A stretch of 42,654 nt of DNA. It comes from Acidobacteriota bacterium (lineage in GTDB: Bacteria; Acidobacteriota; Blastocatellia; Pyrinomonadales; Pyrinomonadaceae). Both the position numbers and the translations under genes were made by a program. The DNA lies in contig JAIVJM010000010.1 in the NCBI GenBank assembly GCA_020199995.1, positions 1 through 42,654 on the forward strand, read 5' to 3'. Below are positions 33,243 through 42,654 of this stretch, piece after piece (position 1 is the stretch's first letter; every line of letters starts with the position of its first letter). The notes under the pieces are model-generated. The model was given only the letters and a program-made list of their open reading frames with translations. It was not told where the DNA came from and made no database searches.

Positions 33243-34910
33243 ATGTTCAGAATCTATTCACCGCACTCATTCATCACGCGCGGCGTCGCGCTGGCCGCGC
33301 TCGTCCTGCTGTGCGCGTCGGCGTCGGTCGCGCGTGCCGACTCTCCGAGTTGGGCCGCGAAGCTCGACGGGGAGGTTCGCTTTTACCTGCCGACCGAGAT
33401 GGGCGTGCTCGTCGTCGGGACGGGGAAGTCGCTGTACGCGCTGGACAGCGCGACGGGCGAAGCGCTCTGGCGTCGGAAGGACGCGCGGCTCCGCGAGACT
33501 GACGTCGCGCCAGTCCCCGGCACAGACCTCCTGCTCCTGAGCTTCGAGCGCGACGACCGGACGCGGGTCGAGGCCGCCGACCTCCTGACGGGTGACACCT
33601 TGTGGCGCGGCGATAAGCTGAGGGGCGCGGTCATGCAGGTGGCCGTCGAGCCGGACGCCGACCTGCTCGCCGTGGTCTTCGCGCGCGACGCCGAAGGGCA
33701 GCCGCGCGAGGGCTTCAAGCGCCGCCCGCACCTTCACGTCTTCGATCTCGCGACGGGCGAGGAGCTGTGGAAGCACGAGGTCGGGAGCGAGGTCGAGATG
33801 ATGCCCGCGCGCTGGGGCGACGGCGGTGAGGTCGAATACACGCTCGACAACTACCGCCCGCCGGCCTTCCTCGACGGCAGGCTCTACCTCTTCTACGAGG
33901 GTGCAACTTCCTTTGACGCGCGGACGGGCCGCGAGCGCACGCGTGAGCGCTTCCGCGTCAACGAAGAGGGGCTCGCGCTCACCGAGGCCGAGCCCGTCGC
34001 CGACGAGGGTTTCGTCTACACCTCGGGCCGGGGCCGCGTGCGCGCCGTCTCGCGCTCGACGGGCGAGGTCGAGTGGGAGGCCAAAGACCTCGGGCTCACG
34101 CCCGAACTCGTGCTCGCGGGCCGTGTCCTCTACGTCCGCACCGGCGGGCAGTTCACGCGCCTCAAGGACGGGGAGATCAGCGAGCGCGGCCCCTACGGCG
34201 TGAGTGCGATTGACGCGCGCACGGGCAGAGTCCTCTGGCGCTGGAAGGGCGCGGACAAAGGCATCACCAACCTCGCGCTCCCCGATTCCTCGACCGTGCT
34301 CGTCGCCGACCGCGACGACCTCATCGCGCTCGATGCTGCGACGGGGAAGCGGCGCGCTCGCTCCGAGCACGGCGTCCGAGGCGCGGCCTTCATCATCCTG
34401 AATGAAGGCGGCGAGGCGGTCGTCGGCGGGCGCGAAGAGTCGAACCTCCAGTCTCTGGCGACCAGCTCAGCGCGCGAGTACGGCGCGCGACGCTTCCGCG
34501 CGTTCGGCCTCGCCTCACGCGTGCGTGGCATTGGCAGCGGCGTTGGCCGTGTCCGCGTGCCCTCGGGCGCTGAATTGGCCGCGCGGCGCGCGCCTGATGT
34601 CGAAGAGCGTCTGCTGGATCGGCTCGACCCCGCGCGCCAGCTCGAACGCCTCTCGCGCTTCCTCTGGCACCGCGACCGCCTCGCGGCGCTGCGCGGCGAG
34701 TGGATGTACTTCTACACGGACTTGAAGGGCCGAAGCGGCGGCGGAGGCCACGGCCTCGCGGGCGTCAACATCAACACGGGCCGGGCCGAGCGCGCCGTCC
34801 CGCTCGAAGACCCCGACGAGCGCTTCATCGCCGACGAAACCTCCGGCCTCCTCTACCTCGCCCGGAAGGATCGCCTCTATGCCTACACGATGCGGAACGG
34901 CGGGCGTTGA
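33243..34910 (+). CDS. Secreted PQQ-type beta-propeller repeat protein
   Basis: 555 residues from ATG 33243. A signal peptide (GVALAALVLLCASASVARA) is followed by repeated propeller blades with the PQQ-like signature: GTGKSLYALDSATGEALWRR, HLHVFDLATGEELWKHEVG, RGRVRAVSRSTGEVEWEAKD, VSAIDARTGRVLWRWKG and DLIALDAATGKRRAR. BamB and quinoprotein dehydrogenases share this fold; dehydrogenase active-site residues were not seen, so it is more likely a binding scaffold. A linker rich in Arg and Ala (about 410-480) separates the last part. GAGGGG lies about 13 bases before the ATG, a loose spacing. Confidence 0.82.
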   Translation: MFRIYSPHSFITRGVALAALVLLCASASVARADSPSWAAKLDGEVRFYLPTEMGVLVVGTGKSLYALDSATGEALWRRKDARLRETDVAPVPGTDLLLLSFERDDRTRVEAADLLTGDTLWRGDKLRGAVMQVAVEPDADLLAVVFARDAEGQPREGFKRRPHLHVFDLATGEELWKHEVGSEVEMMPARWGDGGEVEYTLDNYRPPAFLDGRLYLFYEGATSFDARTGRERTRERFRVNEEGLALTEAEPVADEGFVYTSGRGRVRAVSRSTGEVEWEAKDLGLTPELVLAGRVLYVRTGGQFTRLKDGEISERGPYGVSAIDARTGRVLWRWKGADKGITNLALPDSSTVLVADRDDLIALDAATGKRRARSEHGVRGAAFIILNEGGEAVVGGREESNLQSLATSSAREYGARRFRAFGLASRVRGIGSGVGRVRVPSGAELAARRAPDVEERLLDRLDPARQLERLSRFLWHRDRLAALRGEWMYFYTDLKGRSGGGGHGLAGVNINTGRAERAVPLEDPDERFIADETSGLLYLARKDRLYAYTMRNGGR

Positions 34911-34992
34911 ACTATCTTGAGAACCCAATGCAAGTCGAGGAGCCGCAAGGAGCCTGCAATGTCCTCTCTTTTTTAGCTAATTGCCTCGACGA

Positions 34993-36810
34993 TCAAGACT
35001 GAAATCCAAACTGAGACTCGCCGACGTTGAGGCCGAAGAGCGCCCGGTGAATCTCGGCGATCTTCTCGGGCGGAACTTTAGGCTCGCGCCGGTACGTGAG
35101 CAGCCCGTTAATCTCCTGCTCGATGTCGGTGAGCTGCGTGTAGCAGAAGCCCGCGAGGAAACGGAGCGAGGCAATGCCTTCCAACAGGTCGCGGTACTTC
35201 TCCAGCAGCTCCTCGTGCGTGCCTGCCGAGCCGTAGAACTCGTAGAGCATGTCACGGGCTTCGGGCGGCACGTCGGGCGGGATCATGAGGAATCCACCCA
35301 CCTCTGTGAGCATCACGGGCTGCCCGCGATAACGCGAGCCGAGGACGAACAAGGGCTTGTTGTCGATCCACACGTGGGCGGGGAGCGAACCTCCGCCCAC
35401 GGTCTCGCGATAGCGCGCGCGCAGGAGTTCGGCGGTCGGCGTGTAGTCGTGGATGGCACAGATGTCGGTGATGTCTGTGTGCTCCCACCCGTCGTTGTCG
35501 ATGACGGGCCGACGCGGGTCGGTCTGACGGGTCATCGCCACCATCCGCTCGATGAAGGCATACTGCCCGGGGTGCTCGTGACGGAGACCGGGGAAGCCCA
35601 TGCTCTCGTTGACGGGTACCCACGCGACGACCGACGGGTGGTTGTAGTCGCGCTGCACGGCGCGTTTCCACTCCGCCGCGAGCCGCTCCTCGGCGAGCTG
35701 CGACCACTCTCGCGCGTTGGGCATCTCGACCCACACGAGCAGGCCCAGACGGTCGCACCAGTAGAGCCAGCGCGGGTCTTCAATCTTCTGGTGCTTGCGC
35801 GCGCCGTTAAAGCCGAAGCGCTTGACCCACTCCACGTCAGCTCGCAGGTGTTCGTCCGAGGGCGCGGCCAGATAGCTCTCGGGCCAGTAGCCCTGATCCA
35901 GAATCATCGCCAGATAGACGGGCGCGCCGTTCAGTTGTACGCGCCCGTCGCGCAGCTCCACGTCGCGCAGGCCGAAGTAGGATGTGACCTCGTCGAGCAG
36001 TTCACTACCCTCGTAGAGCCGGAGGCTCAGGTTGTAGAGGTGCGGGTCGTCGGGCGACCAGAGCTTCGCGTCGGGGACCTTCAGGATCACCTGACATGTC
36101 GCGGCGGCCGTCTCCTCATGAACACGCGTGACCAAAACGTCGTCGTCCAACACGTCGGCCTCTATCCGGCGGAGCGCGGCGGGCGCGTGCAGGTAGACCA
36201 TGATCTCGACCTGCCCCTTGCGCGCCGACGGTGTGATCTTGATCTCGCCGATGCGGATTGCCGGGGCGGGTTCCAGCCAGACGGTCTGCCAGATTCCGGT
36301 CGTGCAGTAGTAGTCAATGTCGTGAGGCTGCCCCGTGATCGACTGTTTACCGCGAGGCTGCTGCGGGTCTTGTCGATCCTCGACGCGTAGAGTCATGCGG
36401 TTATCGCCTTGCTTCAGGTAGGGCGCGATGTCGAAGGAGAAGGGCACGTGCCCGCCCTGATTGTGCCCGACCTCATGGCCGTTCACCCAGAGCGTCGCGC
36501 TGTAATCGACCGCACCGAAGTGGAGCAGCAAATCGCACCCGCTCCGCCACTGCTCCGGCACCTCGAAACCGCGTGTGTACCAGACGACCTCGTGGACGCT
36601 CTGGTCGTTAATTCCCGACAGCTCGGACTGGTACGGGTAAGGGATGTTGATGCGGCCTTCGAGCGGCAGGCCGTAATGCCAGCCGAGTTGCCGCCCGCGG
36701 TCCGCGTCGTCGAAGGCGAACTCCCACACGCCGTTCAGGTTCATCCACTCCGCGCGGACGAACTGCGGGCGCGGGTATTCGGGTCGAGGAATGTCGTTTG
36801 ATTGTCTCAT
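34993..36810 (-). CDS. Glycoside hydrolase family 2 (beta-galactosidase/glucuronidase-like)
   Basis: 605 residues with the three GH2 parts: a jelly-roll sugar-binding domain (WMNLNGVWEFAFDD, INIPYPYQSELSG, ATLWVNGHEVGHNQGGHVPF), an immunoglobulin-like domain (LWSPDDPHLYNLSLRLYEG) and a TIM barrel (GFNGARKHQKIEDPRWLYW). The acid/base Glu402 is in VPVNESMG and the nucleophile Glu503 in MLTEVGGF. There is no signal peptide, so hydrolysis of a beta-glycoside is probably cytoplasmic; the sugar cannot be told. The start is ATG 36810. It is the last gene of the leftward glycan cluster, but a 266-bp gap separates it, so it may have its own promoter. Confidence 0.9.
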   Translation of the reverse strand: MRQSNDIPRPEYPRPQFVRAEWMNLNGVWEFAFDDADRGRQLGWHYGLPLEGRINIPYPYQSELSGINDQSVHEVVWYTRGFEVPEQWRSGCDLLLHFGAVDYSATLWVNGHEVGHNQGGHVPFSFDIAPYLKQGDNRMTLRVEDRQDPQQPRGKQSITGQPHDIDYYCTTGIWQTVWLEPAPAIRIGEIKITPSARKGQVEIMVYLHAPAALRRIEADVLDDDVLVTRVHEETAAATCQVILKVPDAKLWSPDDPHLYNLSLRLYEGSELLDEVTSYFGLRDVELRDGRVQLNGAPVYLAMILDQGYWPESYLAAPSDEHLRADVEWVKRFGFNGARKHQKIEDPRWLYWCDRLGLLVWVEMPNAREWSQLAEERLAAEWKRAVQRDYNHPSVVAWVPVNESMGFPGLRHEHPGQYAFIERMVAMTRQTDPRRPVIDNDGWEHTDITDICAIHDYTPTAELLRARYRETVGGGSLPAHVWIDNKPLFVLGSRYRGQPVMLTEVGGFLMIPPDVPPEARDMLYEFYGSAGTHEELLEKYRDLLEGIASLRFLAGFCYTQLTDIEQEINGLLTYRREPKVPPEKIAEIHRALFGLNVGESQFGFQS

Positions 36811-37076
36811 CAAAAATTTACGGCGCAGCTATGACCCCGCATCCTATCCCGTTTTTCGATTCAGGACTCAAGGTTATTTTGTATTTTGGGAGGATATGTT
36901 TGCAGGTCTTCAAAGGTGTCAGAGATGAGGTGGCGCCCTTGTGGTGGACACGACGCGCCTGCGCCACATCTTCACGTCCTCGCCACTTTCCCCGGCATCA
37001 CTCGCCGCATGATCCGCCGCGCAATAAATTAAACTTGAAGTCGCACCAGCGCAACCCCGCGAGCATGTGCGTGCAG

Positions 37077-39311
37077 TTACCTGCCGCCCGCCGCAGACCT
37101 TCCGACCTTCGGGCTCCACGTCTCGCACTCAGCGGCGTAGCGAGAGAGCGCGGAGTCGAGCGACGGCAGGAGCGTGCCGCGCTCGCTCGCGAGGACGCCG
37201 TATGCAGGGCGGCGCGCGGCAAGTTTAAACGAGTCGTTTGGGCGGGGCTCGACGAGCGACGCGTCGAGCCCCGCGCACGCGGCGGCGAGCCGCGCGAGTT
37301 CGGCCCAGGTCACGCTCCCCGCGTTGGCGAGGTGCCACATTCCGCGCTCGCCGTCGATGAGCAGGTCGAGGCAGGCTTGAACGAGGTCGGGGACGTATGT
37401 CGGCGAGATGGTCACGTTGTCGGCAGCCGGGAAGGCGCGGCCCGCGGCGAGCGAGCGAAGCGCATGAGTCACGAAGTTATGCTCGTCGCAGGGGCCGAAG
37501 AAGGCACTCGTGCGGACGACGAGTGCGCCCGCGTGCGCTTCGATGACGAGACGCTCGGCCTCTGCCTTGCTCTGGCCGTAGACGTTCAAAGGCGCGGTCG
37601 CCTCCCCTTCCAAGTATGGGCTTCGCTTCGCGCCGTCGAAAACCAGATCAGATGAGAACGTGAGGAGCGCGACGCCGCGCCTCGCGCAGGCTTCGGCGAG
37701 AGTGGCCGCGCCCGTCGCGTTCTCGCGGCGGCAGAGGTCAGGCTCGCGCTCGGCTTCGTCCACGCGCACGTACCCTGCCGTGTTGACGACCGCCCAGGGA
37801 CCGAGCGAGTCCAGCGAATACGCCACCTGTTCGGAGTCCGCGATGTCCATCTCGCGCCGAGAGAGCAGGCGGTAGGACAGACCGCGCTGCTCGCAGGCGC
37901 GCGCGAACGACCTGCCGAGCGTGCCGGTCGCCCCCGTAATTAGGAGCGTGCGCGCCCCCTTGTTGACACCCCGCATTGACGCGGCGGCGGCGTGCGACCG
38001 GCGCGCGACGGGCGGGTAACAGAGACGGTCGAGCCTGCGCCACCAGCCGGGGGAGTCGAGCACGGGGTGGTCGTGTTCGCCCCGCGCGGCAAGGTCGCGC
38101 AGCATCGAAGCGAGCGCGGTCGGACGGGGACGCGGCGAGCGCAGGTCGTACACTCCCGGCTCGTAGCGCCCCTCGTCGCGCGTGAGCAGGTTGTGCCAGT
38201 CGAAGGCCCCGAACACCGACCATGCGGTGACGGCGCGCACGTCCCGTCCCTCCTCGCGTGAGTCCCGCGCCGCCTGCCAAACCTCCCCGAGCCAGCGCAA
38301 CTGCTCTTCGCGCGTGCAGCCCAGATGCACTTCGGTCACAGCCACGGGCAGGTGGTAACGCTCCCACACTTCCTTGAGCAAAGCGCGCGGCCCCGCCGGC
38401 CCCTCGGCGCACACGCGCACCGCCTCCACATCGGCGTAAGTGTGACGGCCATTCCCGCCGTGTGTGTGTGCCGGGTAGCGTGACGTGCGCTCGTCGATGA
38501 AGCGCTCGCTCGTCAGGTAGTGGTTGACGCCGACGATGTCGGGCGGGCAAGGGTTCTCAACGAACCACTCAAGCTCACGCTCATCGACGCCGACCCAACG
38601 CAGGTAGTCCCACATCGTGTGGTCGCGTGCGACCCGGCCCCCGAGCAGGTCGTACGTGAGCCAACGCCGCTCGTTCTCGAACTCGGCCTGATAGTTGAGC
38701 GTGCGTGTGCTGAAAGTCTTGCCGAGGTCTTCTGTCTGCACGAGGCGTGCGCGCGCGTTGACCTCACGGACGGCGCGCATCGAGAGGACGACGGCCCGCA
38801 CCTGTGTGAGGAGCGCGCGGGCGAACGTGAGCGCGTCGCGTCCGTGCGGATACCAGTGGCCGTAGAGGCCGCTAAAGCGCGCGGTCGTCAGAGGCTCGTT
38901 GACGGGCGTGTAGTCTTCGACCCAAGGGTGGCGCGCGGCTACCGAGCGCGCGTACTGCGCGAGTTTTTCCGGGAACAGCGGATCGACGAGGCTCGTCGTC
39001 CGCGGGCCGCTCCCGTGATGGACGAGGCCGACGATGGGGCGCAAGGAAAGTTCCCGCAAACGGCGTAGGCGCGCGTCCGGCCAGGACCAGTCGGCACGCT
39101 CCAACCCTTCGGGCGCGATGCGCTCCCAGAGCACCGGGTAGCGCACTGCACTCACGCCGAGTCCGGCCAGCAGGTCGAGGTCTTCAGCGCGTGATGCGTG
39201 CCCGGTGCGCTCCAACTGGTCGAAGTGCGCGTCGCCGACGCGGTTGACCGTGCACTCGATCCCGGCCCACAGTTCGGGTTGCTCTAGCTGCGGGGTCGGC
39301 TCAAACGGCAT
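37077..39311 (-). CDS. Fusion of GH1-like domain and RmlD-type sugar-nucleotide reductase
   Basis: 744 residues in two parts. Residues 1 to about 435 form a GH1-like TIM barrel: VSAVRYPVLWERIAPEG, DYTPVNEPLTTARFSG (acid/base position Glu139), VGVNHYLTSERF and VAVTEVHLG (nucleophile position Glu327). Residues about 450-744 form a short-chain reductase of the RmlD type: LLITGATGTLGR (460-466 nucleotide loop), VNTAGYVRVDEAE, FSSDLVFDG and NVYGQSKAEAERL (Tyr578, Lys582). RmlD makes dTDP-rhamnose from the 4-keto sugar; the GH1 part may be regulatory, or the reductase may act on another nucleotide sugar. It follows glf by 35 bp in the same operon. No frameshift is seen at the joint. Confidence 0.88.
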   Translation of the reverse strand: MPFEPTPQLEQPELWAGIECTVNRVGDAHFDQLERTGHASRAEDLDLLAGLGVSAVRYPVLWERIAPEGLERADWSWPDARLRRLRELSLRPIVGLVHHGSGPRTTSLVDPLFPEKLAQYARSVAARHPWVEDYTPVNEPLTTARFSGLYGHWYPHGRDALTFARALLTQVRAVVLSMRAVREVNARARLVQTEDLGKTFSTRTLNYQAEFENERRWLTYDLLGGRVARDHTMWDYLRWVGVDERELEWFVENPCPPDIVGVNHYLTSERFIDERTSRYPAHTHGGNGRHTYADVEAVRVCAEGPAGPRALLKEVWERYHLPVAVTEVHLGCTREEQLRWLGEVWQAARDSREEGRDVRAVTAWSVFGAFDWHNLLTRDEGRYEPGVYDLRSPRPRPTALASMLRDLAARGEHDHPVLDSPGWWRRLDRLCYPPVARRSHAAAASMRGVNKGARTLLITGATGTLGRSFARACEQRGLSYRLLSRREMDIADSEQVAYSLDSLGPWAVVNTAGYVRVDEAEREPDLCRRENATGAATLAEACARRGVALLTFSSDLVFDGAKRSPYLEGEATAPLNVYGQSKAEAERLVIEAHAGALVVRTSAFFGPCDEHNFVTHALRSLAAGRAFPAADNVTISPTYVPDLVQACLDLLIDGERGMWHLANAGSVTWAELARLAAACAGLDASLVEPRPNDSFKLAARRPAYGVLASERGTLLPSLDSALSRYAAECETWSPKVGRSAAGGR

Positions 39312-39346
39312 CTGACATTCCCCCGGTTGTGCCCGTGCGCGCCCCC

Positions 39347-40564
<1,218 letters not shown>

Positions 40565-40632
40565 CTTCTTGCCCCCCCTGGTTTGATAGCTTCAATCTCT
40601 CAACTGCCCGATGAATTATTAATCGGCAAATT

Positions 40633-41789
40633 TCAGTCGCCGCTCGCATAGCTTGGCGCGGTGGCCGCGAGTGCGGCGCGGCGGCCCATCGCCGCGGCCC
40701 GTGCCGCGACTGGAGGACGGCGCGTGGCGACGACAACATCCTCGATCAACTCACTCATGCGCCCCCAGGTGCGATCCCATGAGGTCTGCGAAAGAAACGC
40801 ATCGACCGTTTCCATGCGCGACGCCGCATCCTCGGCGAGAGCCTGCTCAACGGCCTCGATAAACTCGCGCGGCGTGTCGGCGATGCGCACCAGCCCCATG
40901 TCACCGTAGGGGCGCACCACGTCGCGGATCGAGGTCGAGACGACGGGCTTGCCGGCGGCGAGGTACTCGGGCGTCTTGGTCGGGCTGATGAAGCGCGTCG
41001 ATTCGTTGCGCGCGAATGGGAGCAGCGCCACGTCCCAGCCCGCGAGGTACGAGGGCAGCTCTTCATAAGTCTTGCCGCCCAGATAGTGGATGTTCGGGCT
41101 GCGGGGCAGCTCCGACGCTTCGATCTTGACAACGGGGCCGACCAGTACCAGATGCCAGTCGGGCCTCTCAGCCGCCACCGCGTCGAGGAGTTCGATGTCC
41201 ATCCGCTCGTCAATGACGCCAAAGAAGCCGAGGCGCGGGTGTGCTATTCCCGCCTGGTCATCTGGGTCGTGCGAGACCGAGCGCGCCTGCGCGAAGTGCG
41301 CCGCGTCGATGCTCGAAGCGAAGGCGTAGACCGGTCGCGGAGTGCGGGCGGCGCGCCCTTAAAGGCGGAGAGCTCGTCCATGCAGTCGTAGACTGTGGCA
41401 AGCGGCTTTAGGTGGCGCGTCCAACCCACCGCCATCGGCGTGTAGTACCAGAGCACGTGATGGTTAATCTCGCTGCCCTCAAAGAGCTGGTCGATGAGTA
41501 GCTTTTGAATCGCTTCCGCCGCCTCGACGCTCAAGCCATGTGGCAGGCGCGGCACGACGATGTGCAGGCCGTCGCCACGCGGCGAGATTTCGAGACGCGG
41601 CTCCCCCTCGCCGAAGAGCGGTTCCTCGACGAAGAAGACCCGCCGTCGCTTGGCGAAGCGGCTCAGTAAGTGCTGCGGCCTCTGGTAGACGAAGTCCCAG
41701 CGCAGGTGCGAGAGACAGACGAGGTCGGGCTCGCCGCCGAGCTTCGCGGGCGCGATATTCTTATTCAAATCCAATCGGTCGTTACTCAT
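40633..41789 (-). pseudogene. Glycosyltransferase family 1-like, frameshifted with an internal gap
   Basis: Two frames together make one glycosyltransferase. The N-part (ATG 41789, GGAAGAGA upstream) has CLSHLRWDFVYQRPQHLLSR, VFFVEEPLFGEGEPRLE and ATVYDCMDELSAFKGAPPA then LRDR. The C-part in another frame continues VYAFASSIDAAHF, HPRLGFFGVIDERMDIELL, NIHYLGGKTYEELPSYLAGW and SPTKTPEYLAAGKPVVST. The frames meet near 41329-41340. About 30 residues seem missing there (the segment usually resembling EAELF--ADVVFTGG-SLYEAK). Glycosyltransferases of this type transfer sugars to cell-surface glycans; neighbouring glf suggests a galactofuranose-containing polymer. It is either a broken gene or an assembly error. 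Confidence 0.85.
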
Positions 41790-41831
41790 TATTCTCTTCC
41801 CGTTCTCTTGAGAGACAACTCTCCCAAACAA

Positions 41832-42156
41832 TAAATGATGCTGGTTCCGCTGATTAGGAATCGAGGTTAAAGGCTTGGCTGAAAGGCCGAAGCAGAGCCA
41901 CCGATAACTAAGGCCGAAAGCTTAAAATCATCTGCTCACGAAATTTTGTTACACCCGTAAACTTTGTGTGAGATTTTGTTCGCAAAACTTCTCACGCTCA
42001 CATCCTTGTCGGCCATAGAGACACTTCTCCCTAGTTAAGCTTATGCGAGGGCTCATAAACGGTTGATGTTATGCGGAGAAGGTTCTGCTTTGAAAGTAAA
42101 GATAGCAGTTGAGCACAATTGTGTCAGTACGCATTCGTACTCATTTGGATAGAGAT
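41832..42156 (-). other. AT-richer leader upstream of the glycan cluster, no gene seen
   Basis: About 325 bases with clearly lower GC than the rest. A hairpin GTGAGATTTTG-TTCG-CAAAACTTCTCAC lies at 41968-41995, and AGGCCGAA occurs twice (about 41885 and 41911). No reading frame, tRNA or known riboswitch was recognised. It may hold the promoter and an RNA leader for the leftward cluster, or be sequence associated with the IS remnant. Confidence 0.4.
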
Positions 42157-42460
42157 TCAGAATTTATGATGAGGTTGATTTCTGTGAGGAAAGAATAGCT
42201 TCACCACGTACTCATCCATCTCGTTGCTCTTTGAAAAGCAGATCGTACGTTGCTGCCACCGCTTCAGGCGCGAGCGAGTCGTCAAGTTATTCCGCTCAAT
42301 GCGCTGCGTGCCGGGTTTCCCGACCCAATGCCGATGCGAGGGAATCAACTATCCATAAGAGTCCCACCAGTCAGTGTAAAAGCGCGTCACCTGACACGGT
42401 GCCAGTTTCGCCAACAGTTGAGCGCAGACAGCGTCGGTGCGGGGATGCGGTTTAGACAAG
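42157..42460 (-). pseudogene. IS1-family transposase remnant (C-terminal part, in-frame stop)
   Basis: The minus strand reads PRTDAVCAQLLAKLAP, VTRFYTDWWDSYG, a TAG stop (42349-42351), then LIPSHRHWVGKPGTQRIER, NNLTTRSRLKRWQQRTICFS and KSNEMDEYVVKLFF. This follows the C-terminus of IS1-type transposases (TDDWGAY, VGK-NTQKIERK-L-LR-R-KRL, KTICFSKS). The catalytic DDE core beyond about 42460 is not found, so this is a truncated, inactive copy. No terminal inverted repeats were identified. Confidence 0.85.
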
Positions 42461-42596
42461 CGCAGTAGAACTTCCCCGGAAGACTTACAACAACGTACTC
42501 CTAACCACGCTGGAAGCGCGGTTTCACAATTCGAATGTGGAATCTAGTCGGAATGCTACACGCCAGGAAAATCGGCCCTCTATAGGCACACTAAAC

Positions 42597-42630
42597 AGTG
42601 AGGGGCAATCACGTGGTTGCCCCCTCACTT
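42597..42630. terminator. Hairpin terminator near the right edge
   Basis: AGTGAGGGGCAA (42597-42608) and TTGCCCCCTCACTT (42617-42630) pair with one bulged C and an 8-base loop. It lies in a stretch (42461-42654) that otherwise shows no gene. Which transcript it ends is unknown; the neighbour beyond the window is likely. Confidence 0.6.
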
Positions 42631-42654
42631 ATTGATTCTATTAATGGAGCCGAG

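Noticed and set aside
34981-36390. 469-residue open frame opposite the GH2 gene
   Set aside because: The GH2 frame has catalytic motifs and full domain order; the opposite frame has none.
41832-42156. Known riboswitch (c-di-GMP, mini-ykkC) or SRP RNA in the leader
   Set aside because: AGGCCGAAGCAG and nearby words are suggestive, but the conserved cores of those RNAs are not present.

Overview
The window is GC-rich, densely coding bacterial chromosome. The gene content suits an Acidobacteriota (Blastocatellia-like) genome: secreted M49 and M1 peptidases, paired DUF3857/transglutaminase proteins, an AmmeMemoRadiSam enzyme, RskA- and ChrR-type anti-sigma factors, LEA type 2 and PQQ-propeller proteins. 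No rRNA or tRNA was seen, so this placement is an inference from protein families. Genes are mostly short transcription units on both strands.

Layout. Positions 1-7.4 kb hold the end of purL, a GT-C-like membrane protein, a membrane-anchored SGNH hydrolase, and the folate pair pabB-pabC, with pabB damaged. Positions 7.4-14.1 kb hold a small membrane protein, a secreted DPP III-like M49 peptidase, a GT39-like glycosyltransferase followed by a polyprenol-phosphate mannose synthase, and a lipoprotein with a duplicated NTF2-like domain. Positions 14.1-17.5 kb hold an AmmeMemoRadiSam radical SAM gene interrupted by a LAGLIDADG intein, an MBL hydrolase and a small hypothetical. Positions 17.5-22.8 kb hold two ECF sigma/anti-sigma pairs flanking an acyl-ACP desaturase-like gene and a class I aldolase. 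Positions 23-31 kb hold two DUF3857 proteins (one without its catalytic cysteine), an EEP-fold phosphatase/nuclease and an M1 aminopeptidase. Positions 31-35 kb hold a Thr/Gly-rich small protein, a LEA_2 protein, a CheY-like regulator and a PQQ-propeller protein. Positions 35-41.8 kb form a leftward glycan cluster: glycosyltransferase (frameshifted), glf, a GH1-RmlD fusion and a GH2 enzyme. The right end is an AT-richer leader and an IS1-family transposase remnant.

Non-coding structure is the most unusual aspect. Seven intergenic hairpins are built from tandem 7-bp units whose two arms are complementary; several abut or contain stop codons. There are also two copies of a ~170-bp inverted-repeat element, a ~215-bp nested inverted repeat that supplies the last codons of a gene, and several strong bidirectional terminators.

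Three genes (pabB, the radical SAM gene and the glycosyltransferase) look as if an internal segment of about 30-70 codons is missing, twice with a frameshift. Whether this is biology or an assembly artefact cannot be decided from the sequence alone.
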